Source of the DNA: Pocillopora verrucosa
Taxonomy: Eukaryota > Cnidaria > Anthozoa > Scleractinia > Pocilloporidae
Reading direction: 5' to 3'
Length of the DNA: 64,000 nucleotides
NCBI RefSeq assembly: GCF_036669915.1
Contig: NC_089319.1
Span: 19,527,885 to 19,591,884 of the forward strand
Part shown: piece by piece, positions 49,301 to 61,776 of the stretch
Layout: the number at the start of each line of letters is the position of its first letter
Numbering within the stretch: position 1 is the stretch's first letter
Translations under genes and position numbers: made by a program
The notes under the pieces: generated by a model
What the model was told of the DNA's origin: nothing
The model's database searches: none
Seen by the model: the letters and a program-made list of their open reading frames with translations, nothing else

Positions 49301-52024
49301 TTCGTCTCTTCGTGATGTCTGCTTCTATTGTGGACAAGGTAATCTATATGAAAAAAGAAAATTTTTAATCCGGGGAAAATCAATAACTCAGAAGATATTT
49401 TATGATGATCGCCTCGTGTAATACAACAAAATCACTTGGTTTTAACCCTTACACTTCTCTCATTCAACAACTTGAAGTTTTCCCCTTCTCATCACACTAT
49501 TCTTAAAGCATAACCTTCAGAGCTAAAACATTTTTCGGAATTAACACCAACTAACGGTCAACTCTCGTAAGTAGACACAAACCATCATACCAAGCACATA
49601 CGTAATCTTCTCCGCAAAAAACACCTAAGATTACCCTCACCTCCACCTCTGCCGCAATCTGTGTCCTCATAGATCCCTATTCCATCTTTATCAAAAGGGC
49701 ATCTCTTGCAGACTGTGTCTTTTGTCTTTTCGCAAGGCCTCAGTACCCCAAATCCAGGAGGACATGTGCTGCATTCTTTGCAAACAACATTCGACGTCAG
49801 AGTGCAAGGAAGGACCTCGAATTCATTCAAACCACATCTGGCGCAACGTTTGCATGTTCCGCGGCGAGAGGCGTGCTCAGAGTATGTTCCTTCAGCGCAT
49901 TTTACGCAACGAGATTGTTCATTTTGGTTGCACACTGTGGAGAATCCTGCCGGGCACTTTTTACAAGCCAAGTTGATCAACTTTGGAGAGACCGGATAGA
50001 ACGGTACTTCTGTTCCACTCAGTGACTATCAGTAGACATTAGAAAGGAAGCGGCACGCAAATTAATTACTTATAGTCCGTATCTCTTTTTCTCAGGAAGG
50101 AGTTTTTAGAAGGCGAGTTCATCCCCTGTTTCTGGGCAAGGGTTTTTCGCACACACTTTCTCACGTGGCGATGCAGTGCGCACCCTTAAAAATTGCAATC
50201 AGCTTTCTTCCGTGCTTTTCCAACCGAACGCTCTTTCCCCCCCCCACCCCACCCCCCTCCATTCCCAAGGATCCTGGGATTAAACATAGATTCATTTCAA
50301 GGTCGTTTGATGAAGCGGATTCTTATAAAAGCTTAAATGGAATCCTAGTGTTTCTTAGGAAATGTGTTTGTTTGCTACCCACATTTTAGGCCTTGCGGTT
50401 TCAGTTTAGGTTGAAATTGCCATGATAAAATTTAAAAAATTAGTAGCAAAAAGGTCATGTGCCCTGTTTCTTAAGAAAAGCCTTAGCGCAGCGGTTTGTG
50501 ATTTGCAAACGATACGTGTTGTTTTGCACGCAGCTATGTTATCCTCTATCGAAGCTTATTTACCATGGAAACCACAAGTGTGCGATGACATGATGATTTA
50601 TGATTAAATAAACTTAATTGACTCAAGGAATACTTTACGGCTAAATCTATGAGAATGTATTTATGATTATCTATTGCTCGGGAAATAGAATCTTGGAGGC
50701 ATATGTTGACAAAAAGCCTTCACAATGTTCCATGAATTTCGCATATTCTGATGTTCTTATTATAGTCTTGATCGGGTATGGCAATAAATAAACGACTAAC
50801 GTATTACTGAGTCCGATAAGCGAAGCAAAGCAATCGCGCGTGACGAAGCAATACAACACATTGAGCTCCTGTAAAGTTTTGCTCTACATATTCTGAGTGA
50901 TGTAATGGATAATTTAATTCTGAAGCAATATATTTAACACATATTGGTGGTTTCATCATCTATCAGAACTGATATTTTCAGAATTAAATGTCATCACTAT
51001 TGTTCGTGTCGTCCGGAAACAGTAGTGCCCTTGTTCTGCGTCAAAGGTTTCCTTTCAGTTTTGCTTTCAATTTGCTAGGTTTTGCTTCATGACTTTCGAT
51101 TGAAGAGAATACTCATCTTTAAGGTGTTGTGCACATACGTTAGCCATCTTTTTAATTAATAACGCAAATGGGAAAAAAAACTGAAATCTGATGTTAACCT
51201 CATTTAAAAAATTCAAAACTAAATTAGAACTTTTAAAAATAGGAAATTGTCACGGTTTTGTGACCGTGATCACGAAAAGGTGATATTCATTTAGTGGTTT
51301 CCCATTTAAACGATTTTTCTTGATAAGTGAATTAAAAGTATTTTGATTACACCTGATTGCCAGTGCCAAAATCGAAAACAAGGGCTCTTGAATTTTTCGA
51401 GTAATTGTTTGAAAGTGGTCACAACAATTTCAATTGCGCTGTGCATTGTAACGAGGTCGCATCGCAACGTGATCAACACCGATCAAGAGATGTCTCTGAC
51501 AGGCGCTCAAACGGCTATTGATGAAAATAAGCAGGTCGTGACTATATCGTTAGTTGACGTTCGTGTGACGCTTTTGCCTCTCAGTTCGGTCGAGACAGGA
51601 ACCAGAGTTTTTTTTTTCACTTTAAATACCTAGTCGGAAACGTGGGACCAAAATGTTTATCGACTACTCCCACCAGGCGTGTCGAAAGGCTATGATGATA
51701 TTTCAGCGTAAATAATGAACTCGTTTACCAAATTCAATCAGGTTCTCAGGTCGAAATGAGGTAAACTGAGCTGTTGAATAACCAATTCAGCCCGGATCAC
51801 ATATCAAGCAGTGAAGATGTTGCGATACGACACGCTACCGTTGTTTCAATAAAATATCAAATGTACGTATCTCGAGCAGACAGGTATTACGATGGTTCTA
51901 GAGCATTATCTAGCGTCAAACCACGGTGGTTTTTTAATATTTTGGCATATATTGAGCAAGTACTTACGAAAGATGAGTGGAATCCCATCAAAGTGAAGGC
52001 GAATAACATGAACTCGTGAGCCAT
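43343..52024 (-). CDS. Transmembrane receptor: TNFR repeats, TM, ZU5, UPA, death domain
   Basis: Twelve exons on the minus strand: 51968-52024, 49641-50025, 48834-49343, 48527-48733, 48287-48354, 47750-47892, 46805-47145, 46118-46359, 45243-45395, 44620-44796, 43956-44082, 43343-43710 (925 aa), phases consistent throughout. Exon 1 is a signal peptide (FMLFAFTLMGF). Exon 2 has about three TNFR cysteine-rich repeats (CKKCPAGF, CVKCAEGTYS, CKECSTCPPGF). Exon 3 is a 170-residue S/T/P-rich stalk. Exon 4 holds the single membrane helix, about residues 359-376, followed by KRSKK. Exon 7 is ZU5 (ISPVIECGPHDINLLKPVEI), exons 8-10 are UPA, and exon 12 is a death domain (RWETVLRYLGLENVRIEVLD). The tail order ZU5-UPA-death is that of UNC5. 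It likely signals apoptosis or NF-kB-type responses to a TNF-like ligand (inference). Exons 5 and 6 are the least certain. Confidence 0.83.
44192..44318. mobile_element. Short MITE with 46-bp near-perfect inverted repeats
   Basis: Left arm 44192-44237 begins AATATCAGTATCTGGGCAAC; right arm 44273-44318 ends GTTACCCAGATACTGATATT. The arms also contain CCCCTCCCCTAACCCA and its complement. A 35-bp loop separates them. It lies in an intron of the TNFR-type receptor gene. Confidence 0.82.
44410..44545. repeat. Degenerate minisatellite, unit about 24 bp
   Basis: Repeats of the type CGACTGGGTGCGAATGC, CGGCTGGAGTATGAATGC, CGACCGGAGTTCGAGTG, CGACTGGATACGAGTGC and CGACCGAAGTACGAATGC, plus a small GAGTGC run. 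In the receptor intron 44083-44619. Confidence 0.65.
45717..45761. repeat. Short hairpin
   Basis: CAAGAGAATATC (45724-45735) is exactly inverted at 45743-45754, with GTCAA/TTGAC extending the stem. GGCTAATATTGCCGAAACG follows, resembling the dispersed repeat at 42490. In a receptor intron. Confidence 0.5.
50026..51967. other. First intron of the TNFR-type receptor
   Basis: It separates the signal-peptide exon from the cysteine-rich exon. It is AT-rich with a C-rich tract near 50230 and several short open frames without domains. No second gene was recognised in it. Confidence 0.5.
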
Positions 52025-53308
52025 TTGAAACACTTTTGCACCATAGACGATTTGTCTTGCGTTCCTGATCTCCTACATCTGTTAACGAGGTGAATAAATG
52101 ATAGATTGCCTCTTTCTTCCAGTATGAACGCCTGTGGAACTTTTGGTCTTCGTTTTCTGTCTTCGAATAACTTAGAAATTAGAACAGAACAATGAAACTG
52201 AAAGGTTTCGGCACAGCCCTGACTTAACAATGTACTGAAGATTTCAAATGACCTTCCGTAATTTGTTTCAACGAGGCGTGGCGGGGGCTTTTCCCTGTAT
52301 GACGTATTTGTTTATTTTCGAATTAGAAGATTTAGAGCGGCTGATGTCAAGATTACACTGCACAGCTACCAAAAGAGAAGATCATTCTTTCTTGTGATCA
52401 TGGAAAAAAAGGCCTTTAGCACATGGGGCACGACAATTTTGTTAATCAACAAGTGAGTTTATAGGAATTAGTTGGGTGAAAGTCAACTGTAGCTTCTTGC
52501 GTAACAAACTTTAAAACAAAGGAAACAAACAAATTTTTAAAAAGAATCGATACAAAAAAATTTACTCGCCTGCCAAACCAATTGTCTAACATCCTCTCCC
52601 ATCCCCTCCCCTGAGAGTATCCATTGACAAGCTATGACCGAAATTATAAATCGACTATGAGTTGGAAAGGGAAACAGCGTGGTTTCCGAAATACATTTAC
52701 GTATTTTCCTAAACAAAGTGTTGTTATGTAAGTCTTCGTTTTTGCGATGATAGGGCATTTATTTGAGTTGGCGAAAGTGCAAACATCACAATTTCACTTT
52801 CATCGCGCAAATTATGCGACGGACTTACCATTGCCCCCATTTGCCACTTTTCTCTCTTGTTCTGTTTCAGTTAATTTTTCGTTTATCAAGGGCATCCTTT
52901 TGTTCATCTGAGGGACACGAATGTCATACTAATCCCCGCTTTTCTTAACCATCCATTTCCTGTTTTGGTTTTGGTTTAGCTGACCCTCCCCTCCCCCCCC
53001 CCCGGTGAAACGGAAGCAAGGGAACGTCTAAGCAAGCCTGACATCGATCGTATTCCGTGACGTCACGCTAATTTATGCAAAATAATGTTCATTTGATAAA
53101 ATTTTTTTTGCAAGGTGGCACGTGTGAGCGTGAAGGTTATCGAGATAAACAACAACACTGAAGTGAATTCATTTTCCATTTTTCGGGTAAATTTGCGATT
53201 TAGTGTCCGATTTCAAATATATATTTTGCTTTAAGGATATAGGAAAAGACTGTGAGCAATTTTTGGCATAGAGTAAGAGGAGGACGATGTTCAATTAGCA
53301 TCGCGCTT
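52025..53308. other. Upstream region of the TNFR-type receptor
   Basis: Presumed promoter and 5' UTR of the minus-strand receptor gene. No coding frame was recognised. A C-rich tract lies near 52990. Confidence 0.4.
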
Positions 53309-54181
53309 ATGCGGGTATCAGCGGCCATCCCGAGGGGTCGACCCCCGGGCAACCCAAGGGCAACCCACGGGCTTAGCAGGGGATTTGTAGCAAAGGCATG
53401 CCCCGCACGCGGGGCATTAGAGCGCTTTTGCGTTTTTGGCAAAATACCCCGGGGCCATACCCACGGGATTTGCACGTAATCTGCTGTCTCAACGTTCAGC
53501 GAGGCTCCGGGGAATACGGCGCGAATAATAAAAACAAACACTGCAAGGAAAGCCATGTGCGTTTGACAAATCGGGAAATCTTGGCGTCTTTTATTTGTCC
53601 TTTGCAGTTTATTTTCCTGTGTGCCATGGTCAAGTATTGTGCTGTTGCTCTGTGCCGTAATGGGAGTAAGAAACGACCTGATCTCAGTTATTTTTGCTTT
53701 CCTACAAGGCCCAATGAGCGTAAGAAGTGGGAGGTTTTCTGTAAGCGAGCGGATAAAAAATTCAAGACACTCGGCGATCCAAGAATCTGTTCATTGCATT
53801 TTAAGGAAAGCGACATCGAGATTTCAATTTCATACGGTTAGTTCGCATTCGAAGCGTCTTGCCGATAGGAAGAGACAGTGTGATAAACAACCGCAAGCCA
53901 AGAAAGTTTGCCCCAGAAAGCTCGAATTTGAGGACTCCATAGAGACTTGTGTGGATTTTAGTGCTGATGTGGCATCAGTAAACCATGATCACTCGTACTT
54001 TTGCATCGAGGAACAGGCAACACCGACTATATGTTGCCCAGGTTGCTCCAGGGGTGGGGGTATTTGTCCCGATTTTTTGCCCTACCCGAGGGGCTTTAGC
54101 ATGTATTTGTCACGGCAGCTGTGACAAATGCCCCTGGGTGCCCGGGGGTCGACCCCTCGGGATGGCCGCTGATACCCGCAT
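53309..54181. mobile_element. Pair of perfect 43-bp inverted repeats around a THAP sequence
   Basis: 53309-53351 (starting ATGCGGGTATCAGCGGCC) is identical to the reverse complement of 54139-54181. The arms continue with similar but not identical GC-rich sequence inward (to about 53475 on the left, from about 54050 on the right). Either one 870-bp element carries the THAP sequence, or two copies of a GC-rich MITE landed in opposite orientation on each side of it. The coding-like sequence LPQSLKAFTDFF continues beyond the right arm, which favours the second view. Confidence 0.7.
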
Positions 54182-54308
54182 TACGAAACTAGATTTCAAC
54201 GTCCACGCGGTTTCTGCTTGCATTTGTAAACAGTGCCACGGTCAACGAAAAAAGAAGGATCGTTTGCCGCAGAGTCTCAAGGCTTTTACAGATTTCTTTA
54301 AGGGATAG
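53626..54308 (+). pseudogene. THAP-domain gene, apparently frameshifted and interrupted
   Basis: The first 71 codons (53626-53841) encode an N-terminal THAP zinc finger: Cys5, Cys10, Cys55 and His58 (C2CH), the conserved Pro26 and Trp35, and RICSLHF. THAP domains bind DNA and occur in host factors and in P-element-type transposases. The frame stops just after the finger (TACGGTTAG). The next frame continues in coding style without an ATG (SHSKRLADRKRQ, then KKVCPRKLEFEDSIETC) until a GC-rich repeat at about 54050-54181. It resumes as CKQCHGQRKKKDRLPQSL to a stop at 54306-54308. No good splice sites bridge the breaks, so a frameshift plus a transposon insertion is the simplest reading. A spliced gene is not excluded. 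Confidence 0.6.
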
Positions 54309-56567
54309 TTATGCTGCGAGTGTGAAGAAAGAGCGACTCTTTTCTCAGTCGAAAGAATCGCTGCAAGAAACAACTAACCCTAATTTAAGTGACTAAACGT
54401 CCGGCAGCCGGACACTTTCTTAACAGCTTCGTAGCACCGTTCGCAAAGAGACCGAAAATTGAAGGAGGACAATCCTCTCGGCCCAAGTACCTTAAGATAG
54501 CGCACCTGGTCTTCTGTGAGAGCTTTAACGGGCGGCACAATAGATATAGTGATCGGTTTCTTCTAGAGAAGAGAGGTGATAGATCACTGACGCTGCATGA
54601 TATATTAAAGATTTTCCATAGTCATAAACACAACAGACAGCGTAGCCAATTAGGTTGCGTAATTTATAATTTACGCCATTGGATTTGTACTTATATTGGT
54701 TATCCCGTGTATTGGTGTTAGATTAATTCAGTGTTATGTTTAACTAAATTTAAGTCATATGAGAAACGCATCATGAGCAAAACTAAAAGTGCTTGCACTT
54801 TCTCACATCCTCCAATGTCAGCAAAATTATTAGACAATCAAGAGCTAAAACCTTATGAAATGAAGGAAGTAAGTATCTAGAGAAACTGTGTTAGTGATTG
54901 CATGATAATTCTGTTGGTTCTATTAAATGAGTTGATAACGCAAAGAGTTTCTAAGCTGACGTTTTGAGCGTTAACCCATCGTTATGGCGAATCGCTGACA
55001 CGAAATTATTCTAAAACCCTATCACTGGAAATTGATGATCATTACGTCAAATTTTTGAACGCAAATTAAGGCTGCATGTTCAGCAAAGAGTGAACATACT
55101 TTTGAATCATGAAGAATAATTGAGGTTTACAGATTTTTTTTCTAAGGGCAAAAACGTTTGGCAGTGACTGCTTTTAACTTCTTATTTTTGTTGAAAGAAA
55201 ATCATGCTCTAACTGATGCAAATTTTTTTTTCCAAATTTTTTGATGAAATTCAGCACTCCACGCTTCCCACATAGAACCTCTAACCATAAATGGTTTGTT
55301 TTTGCTCGATCACGGTGAATCAAGACATGACTTGGCAAGAACCCAAGGCTAAGATATCAATTTCATCACTAGGGATATCGATGTGCTGAGAGAAGGTGAT
55401 ATCTATCCGTTGGGCGTGAATCGATGAACTGAAAGCCATGTGAAGGTCATAAAGAATGGACAGATCGAGATCGTGAGGCGTACGTTGCACGGCCAGTCGT
55501 AAACTGTATCTCTTTCTTGTCTTGATCCGAGAAATAATTAATAATTATCCCTTCCCAATAATTCTGTTGACAATGAAAAACGTCAGAAAGCGACAGCGGT
55601 GTTTGATTGGCCAAGAGAATTTAAAGCATGTCAAGGAAACAATGATTCTTTAGCTGATATTTTTGTCGGTGCTTAAACTGTAGACACGTTTGGGGTTCGT
55701 GTACGTGGAAACTATATATCCTCTTGCATGATACAATGCATAAAAACCCGTTTGCTTTTGGTGATCGATGGAATAGAATAACACCAAAGAAAACCTAGTC
55801 CGTAAACTCAGTAAAAAGTTATAAAAGAATTCTAGTCAAAACAAGATGTTTATTGTTGGTTGAATCTAATATGAGCTTTAATTTCCATCTCGGACATCTC
55901 AAAGAACGATGTTCAAGTTACGAAAATCCGACACAATTAGACACAAATACCAAAAGTACCAAAAAAGGTCCTATCCGGAATCAACAATGAGGACTTGACC
56001 TACAGCGATGTAGGACCTCAAACAAGAGAGACGCCTTGACAAACCAAAACTCAAACAGTTAAAAAAAACGCTACTGTAAACGGGGGCGAAAAAAAAGGCC
56101 GATTTTTGCTTTTGGCAGGAGAAGGATGGTATAACATCCTGTGAATACGTAACCCTAAACTTGTACGGTTTCCGTGTACTCTGGCTGACGTCACTTCCTA
56201 TTCTAAACTCCGGACTCCAGATAGGGGAACATGTCGGAAATGTCGGAAATCGGCTCCTTAAACACTTACCGGCTCACGTCTTAGGGTTATTTGATAATAA
56301 GGTTGAAACATAGGGTTAAGTGGCGAAAATAATTGAAAACGTCTTAATAAGGAAATAAATTTTTGGAAAACACATTTGCATTTTTCAGCAAGGCTGAGAT
56401 TATGAAACGCGGACGTGAGAAAAAATTATCAAGTGAAGTTTCAAATTCTGCGTTGGAGGTTAACCTTGCTACAGATGAGTCCAAACACAATTTGGCAGGA
56501 TTATAATACTTGGACATCTTTTCGTCAATTTCTGCTCTCCACGTGCGCGGAGGTGTGATGCATTGAT
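54309..56567. other. Intergenic region with old repeat remnants
   Basis: A 110-codon open frame at 54389-54721 (RPAAGHFLNSFVAPFAKRPK) has no recognised domain; it might be leftover sequence of the THAP gene. About 54925-55010 carries a decayed inverted copy of the 42490 repeat. Nothing else was recognised. Confidence 0.4.
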
Positions 56568-56575
56568 TATATAAA
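56568..56575 (+). promoter_or_regulatory. TATA box of the multi-domain secreted protein gene
   Basis: TATATAAA in the context GATTATATAAACC. A start site about 25-30 bp downstream (near 56600) would give a non-coding first exon to 56672 with donor ATTG|GTAAGG, joining an acceptor CTGACAG at 57107 ahead of the start codon at 57152. Confidence 0.5.
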
Positions 56576-57151
56576 CCACTGAAGAACCAGGGAGTGCCAC
56601 TTTAGTTTTTCGTCAAGCTGTGGGATCGTTGGTCATCCAACTAGTAATCTCGACTTCAAGTAAACAAAATTGGTAAGGTAATTATTTCACTAACAGTTTA
56701 GTCTTACATGCATGAAGCGGTTTTAGCTATGTCTGGTTTTATTTTATGATTCTTTTTCATCAATTCCATCGATCGAGGCAGTGGTTTCAATCTTACATAT
56801 ATTGCTAATATTGAATCTCAACCACACCTGATGAAAAGAAGGGGCTCGACTCGCTCAGGGGTATACATCAGACGAGTTCTATGTTCATTAAAGGTGTGCA
56901 AGATGATGCATAAATTTTTTTGCCCGTCCCATCAGATAGTTCACAATAGTTTGCCAAAAGATTTTGAAATATCTATATTTAAAAAGCCAGAAACATATTG
57001 TTGTCTTTGTGTAAGTCCTTTGCGTGACTGAGTAGGGAACCGTTGTTTGTCTCTGTTATTGTCTTCTAGTTGTCTGTATTCTTATAAGATCATTTATATC
57101 CTGACAGGTTGATCAGTACTGAGGCTTAAGTTTATCGCCTCTCAATCGAGG

Positions 57152-60100
57152 ATGGGCCTACAGATGATCAAGACAGTTTTGCTCCTTTGCACAGGCTTGA
57201 TTGTCTGTGACGTATATGCAGGTATGAACTTTTGAATTTTGTGAAAAGCATTTGCCATATTTCATCATAAAAATTGGTCTTTGTACCGAGTGCATTTTTT
57301 GTATCGATAGTTTGGCCAAGGAAAGTTTGCCGAAGCTCAACGAACACGCTTATGGTGGTCAGATCACGAATGTCGGCAAGTTAAATTAGCCGCACTAGAG
57401 AGAGTGAAACCGTAAATGTAGTACAATCGAGTTTCGCCGAAGAATGAGTGTGCTGAGTGATTCTCGGTCTGAATGATAATCATTTTGTAGTAAAAGATTG
57501 GTAAACATTGTTATGATGGTGCAAGCATGTGCGTCCTTCAAAGTCGTTGTTCACTCTTGTCAAACAAAGGCTGGGAAGAAGACTAGCATTTCACCTGAGT
57601 AAGCGATACCAAATCGATTCAGTGGTCAAATATCTGCGCATGTGTGAACATTAATAGGCCTCAGTTTTGTAGCCACTGTTCAATCTAATCACTTATCTGG
57701 CGTGACAAGACCAAAAAAAGTGGTCGGACTGAGGAAGACTGACGTTTTCCCTGAGCCCACGGGTTTGAAATTTCCTATCTCTATGGGAATGACTCACTAC
57801 AGACAACAGAATTTCTGCATAAATGATGGACGTACCTGCCTTATACTTTGTATTTTAAGCGGCTAAATATTTAGTGGTTTAACTGGTCAGGTTGTTTTAA
57901 TCCTTTTACACTCGAGATCTCTTTAGTAATTCCCCTTACTGTCTGCCAAACTAGTCTTAAGATGTTACTTCGGAGAATTTTGATATTGATCAACCACCAT
58001 TCCTCTGATGATTAGTTTTTGTTTTAATTCTCATCACTTTTTTGCTTAATATTGTTATGATATGGTAAGGAGAAATTCTGTCTTGGTATTTCATGGGAAT
58101 AAAAAAAAGAAAAAAAACGAGCAGTTAATAATAAGCTTCTAAATCCTTCCCCGCAGAATTCCCGTCCCGTATCACGTACGAATCTTTGGGTTGTTACAGA
58201 GACAACCCAGATATACGGATAAAATCTTTGGAGGGAATGGACAGTCTCCTTAACGACAGCTATAGGCTGAGAACTGATGCTATACAAAAGTGTGCCATGG
58301 CTGCCTTGGTAAGAGGATTTACAGTGTTCGCAGTTCAAGATGGCGGCATGTGTGTTAGCGATAAATACGCGTATTTATCCTGTAAAGATGCAGATAAATC
58401 AGAAAACTGTAAAAGTGACGGAAAAGGAGGAAATATGGCTAATCAGGTCTACTATCTTAATTCAACACTGAAAGGTATGGATCGTTATTTGAGAGGAAAA
58501 GGCTGTTTACACCATCTGCATATCATTTCGCACGATATTTCAAATCTGTTTTTATAAGAGGTCGCTGAGAAGATAAAATACAGTTAGGATGGATCCAGGA
58601 ATTTTTGATTGGGGGCGGGATTTAGAAGGCACATAGGGTTTTTTTTCCTTCTCGCGCTAGAGCCTGAATAAGCTGAGAAACAAATTAAGAGAAGTAAATT
58701 TTGAAGACTTCATATTGAGTAGTAATATCTGGTCCTGTCGGTGTGACAATTTTGGTTTTAAACAAGTGTGATCCTTCTGGATCTGCCACTGATATAGCAA
58801 ACCCAAACGTGATGTTTGGTGTTTTTTTGGTGATAGTTTTTGAAGTTAGGGTTCATATCTCAAATCTCTTCTCCACAATTCTGAATACAGAACCCATCAG
58901 CTCGTTAATGTTTTCTGGGGTCCCCTCCTTACTAGGTCGGATACGTTCCAAAAGAATTTTTTTACTTAAATGCAAACATCAGTCTACGTGAGCAGAGTTA
59001 TTGTAAGAAATCGAGTGCAAATAAGCGGCAAATGGCAACTTCACTGACGTAAGCTCTTAGTTGCCAAAACAAACTCGCAAATATAACAATTCTGTTCATT
59101 TGCTGTCTTTAGAAGTCCTTGGCACTGTTTCTTACACAAAACTTGGATGTTTTGATTTCACCGATGCTCACACTGTGCCCAGCCTCGAAGGAGAGGATTC
59201 TTTGTTGGATGGTTATTACACAACAAGAAGGGACGCTATTAGTAAGTGTGGACTGGCGGCTGACAAGCGAGGACATAGAATGTTTGTTGTCATGCCAAGC
59301 AGACAGTGTGCAAGTGGTCCTACTACTGAGATGTACAGAAAGTTTCTACAGTCAGGACACAGTAACCTGGAATGCACAGGAATGGCTCTTTGGAGTAGCG
59401 TATACTTTCTCAATTTTAGCCGGTATGACGATAGAGGTGCTAACAATGTTGAAGGTAACGGAGATACATGTATTCAGATTAAACAAGTAAACTGTGTTTC
59501 ATAGGACGGGATGAAGCTGTTATTTAACAGTACGGAGCAAAATGTCGCTGAATTGCGAGCGTTTCACACCCAGGGGTAGAGATTCTCGATCACCTGTCCG
59601 GCCGAAAACCACCGAGTACATGCACCAAAATAGCACAAATAAACTCGGCAATCAAGTGTAGAACACTCAAAGCAGTATCTGGAAAACACCGATTTGAAGC
59701 TGTAATTAATTGTCAATTACATTTCCTATTTATGGGGAAACCTCCTGTTTCGACAGAGTGAAAATGAAACAGTTAAATGATTATCCGCTATCGTTAGAGG
59801 TAAATGAACTGCTGTAACAAATTTTGCAAAGTTAGCTTTGCTGGTTCTAACCCTCATTTGAGTGACGGTCTTTTGCAGGAAAATAAAAATATGTAAATGT
59901 TCTATTTTCAGTAATACTTCCGTCTGAGCCGCTAAAATACACGTCAATTGGATGTTTCCTCCAGTACCCTTTCATGGCTAGGAGATATCCTCTTCTTGTG
60001 AGCTATGAGGGCCAAGATCCACTTCTAAAGGATTTCTACAAACTACGAAAAAACGCGATTGAAAAGTGTGCTACGGTAGCCAAGCGACGTGGATATAAAG

Positions 60101-61739
60101 TTTTTGCTCTGTTCAACGGCGGCAAGTGCTTGACTGGCCCTAAAGCTCACACAGTGCCAGTATTCAAAACGTTCTGGGCTACGGGATGCAAAAGCCACGG
60201 AAAAGGAAGCTATAGCAATCTTCACGTTTACGTTGTTGGAGAACTGAGAAGTACGATGATTTTACGATTTTAATGGTGTACGTTAAGAGCCTTTTGAATT
60301 TGGGTAATACGACTGTCATACTTTTTCTTTATTATACACCAGACACAGTACATTCTGTTTTTTTTCCTTTTTGACACAGATTTCTTCTCCGCAATACCAT
60401 ACACACAACTCGGTTGCTACAAAAACGACAAAAATATGCTTGATATTGAAAAAATGGACCCAGATGTTCTTGATGGTGATTACAAATTGAGAAAGGACGC
60501 AATTGGCAAATGTGCATTAGCCGCCATCAAGAGACGCAGTAAAGTGTTTGCAATCCAAGATGGAGGAAAATGTCTCATTTCACATTCTTACAAAGTTTTT
60601 GATGAAATTGGGATCTCACAAGACTGTAAAAGTGACGGAAAAGGTGGACCAGGAACCAGTAACGCTTATGTGATAGGGAAAATTAGCGGTATGAATCTTT
60701 TCTCATGGATGTCTCCTATTATGAAGAGCTAGGAAGGGAGGGGTCTCTCGTTGGCTCACTTAGGGTGGGTGGGTGGGCGAATATATTCCTACTCGGTTAG
60801 AAATGAAATATTTTTAATTTTTAAAAACTATCATGATGGTGATTTCTCCCCTGCAGCTTTAAAGCAGTTTTTTTTTATTAGTATTAACTTAAGCTTGGGT
60901 CACGCCTTAAATGGTCAATAATCTCTGATCGCTTCTCCCTCAAAAGTTCCAATTCACTTCACATGGCTTTGCTTCGTCTCCCTACCCCTTCTTTCTGTAC
61001 TTAAAAATCCTGATCCTCCCATGATGACAACTAAAAGTCAGCAGAAACTATAAAGTGTCTTATCTGTGCGAAAGAGGGTGTTAAGCTGCTGCCACTAAGA
61101 GTCAAGTCATGATGATATTACCTAAGAGAGTAGAATGCAAGGTTTCTTTTTGAACAAAGTGTTTAGTTAACTATTTAAAAATAAATTTCACATCCAGTTT
61201 GAAGGAAATAACATTGTTATAACAATGGCTTCCGTTGCAGAGCTTCGGTTTATGTTGACCTTTAATACTTTAAACGAAGGATGTTACAAGGACCTTCCTA
61301 TCCGTGCTATGGAAAGTCTTGAAGGAAAAGACCCCATACTTCTCGATGGCAATTACGCTTCAAGAGATGAAGCAGTTCTTAAGTGCCTCTTGTTAGGAAG
61401 AAAACTTGGATATGCCGTGGTGGGTGTTCAAGATGGTGGCATGTGTGTTGGTAGCACCAAGGTGAAAACGTATAAGAAATACGGAGTATCCCATGATTGC
61501 AGGGGGGATAGGAAAGGAGGACCGTGGGCCAGTGAAGTATACCTTAGCTTAACTAACCACACCACTGGTAAGTGTTAATCCGAGACGATGTGTCAAATGG
61601 CAGTGGAAAAATTATCACCGGTCCCGATACTAGCTGTAAATGGTGGCTTTTAATTACCAAATGTCTTGACCTTGTTCTTTAGTTGACTGATTTGCAATGC
61701 GGAGGTTATGAAACATTACATTTACCCGCACTTTCAATC

Positions 61740-61776
<37 letters not shown>

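Noticed and set aside
53200-53556. Minus-strand frame with a signal-peptide-like start (AFLAVFVFIIRAVF)
   Set aside because: Most of it is the GC-rich inverted repeat read backwards, and no donor joins it to any exon.
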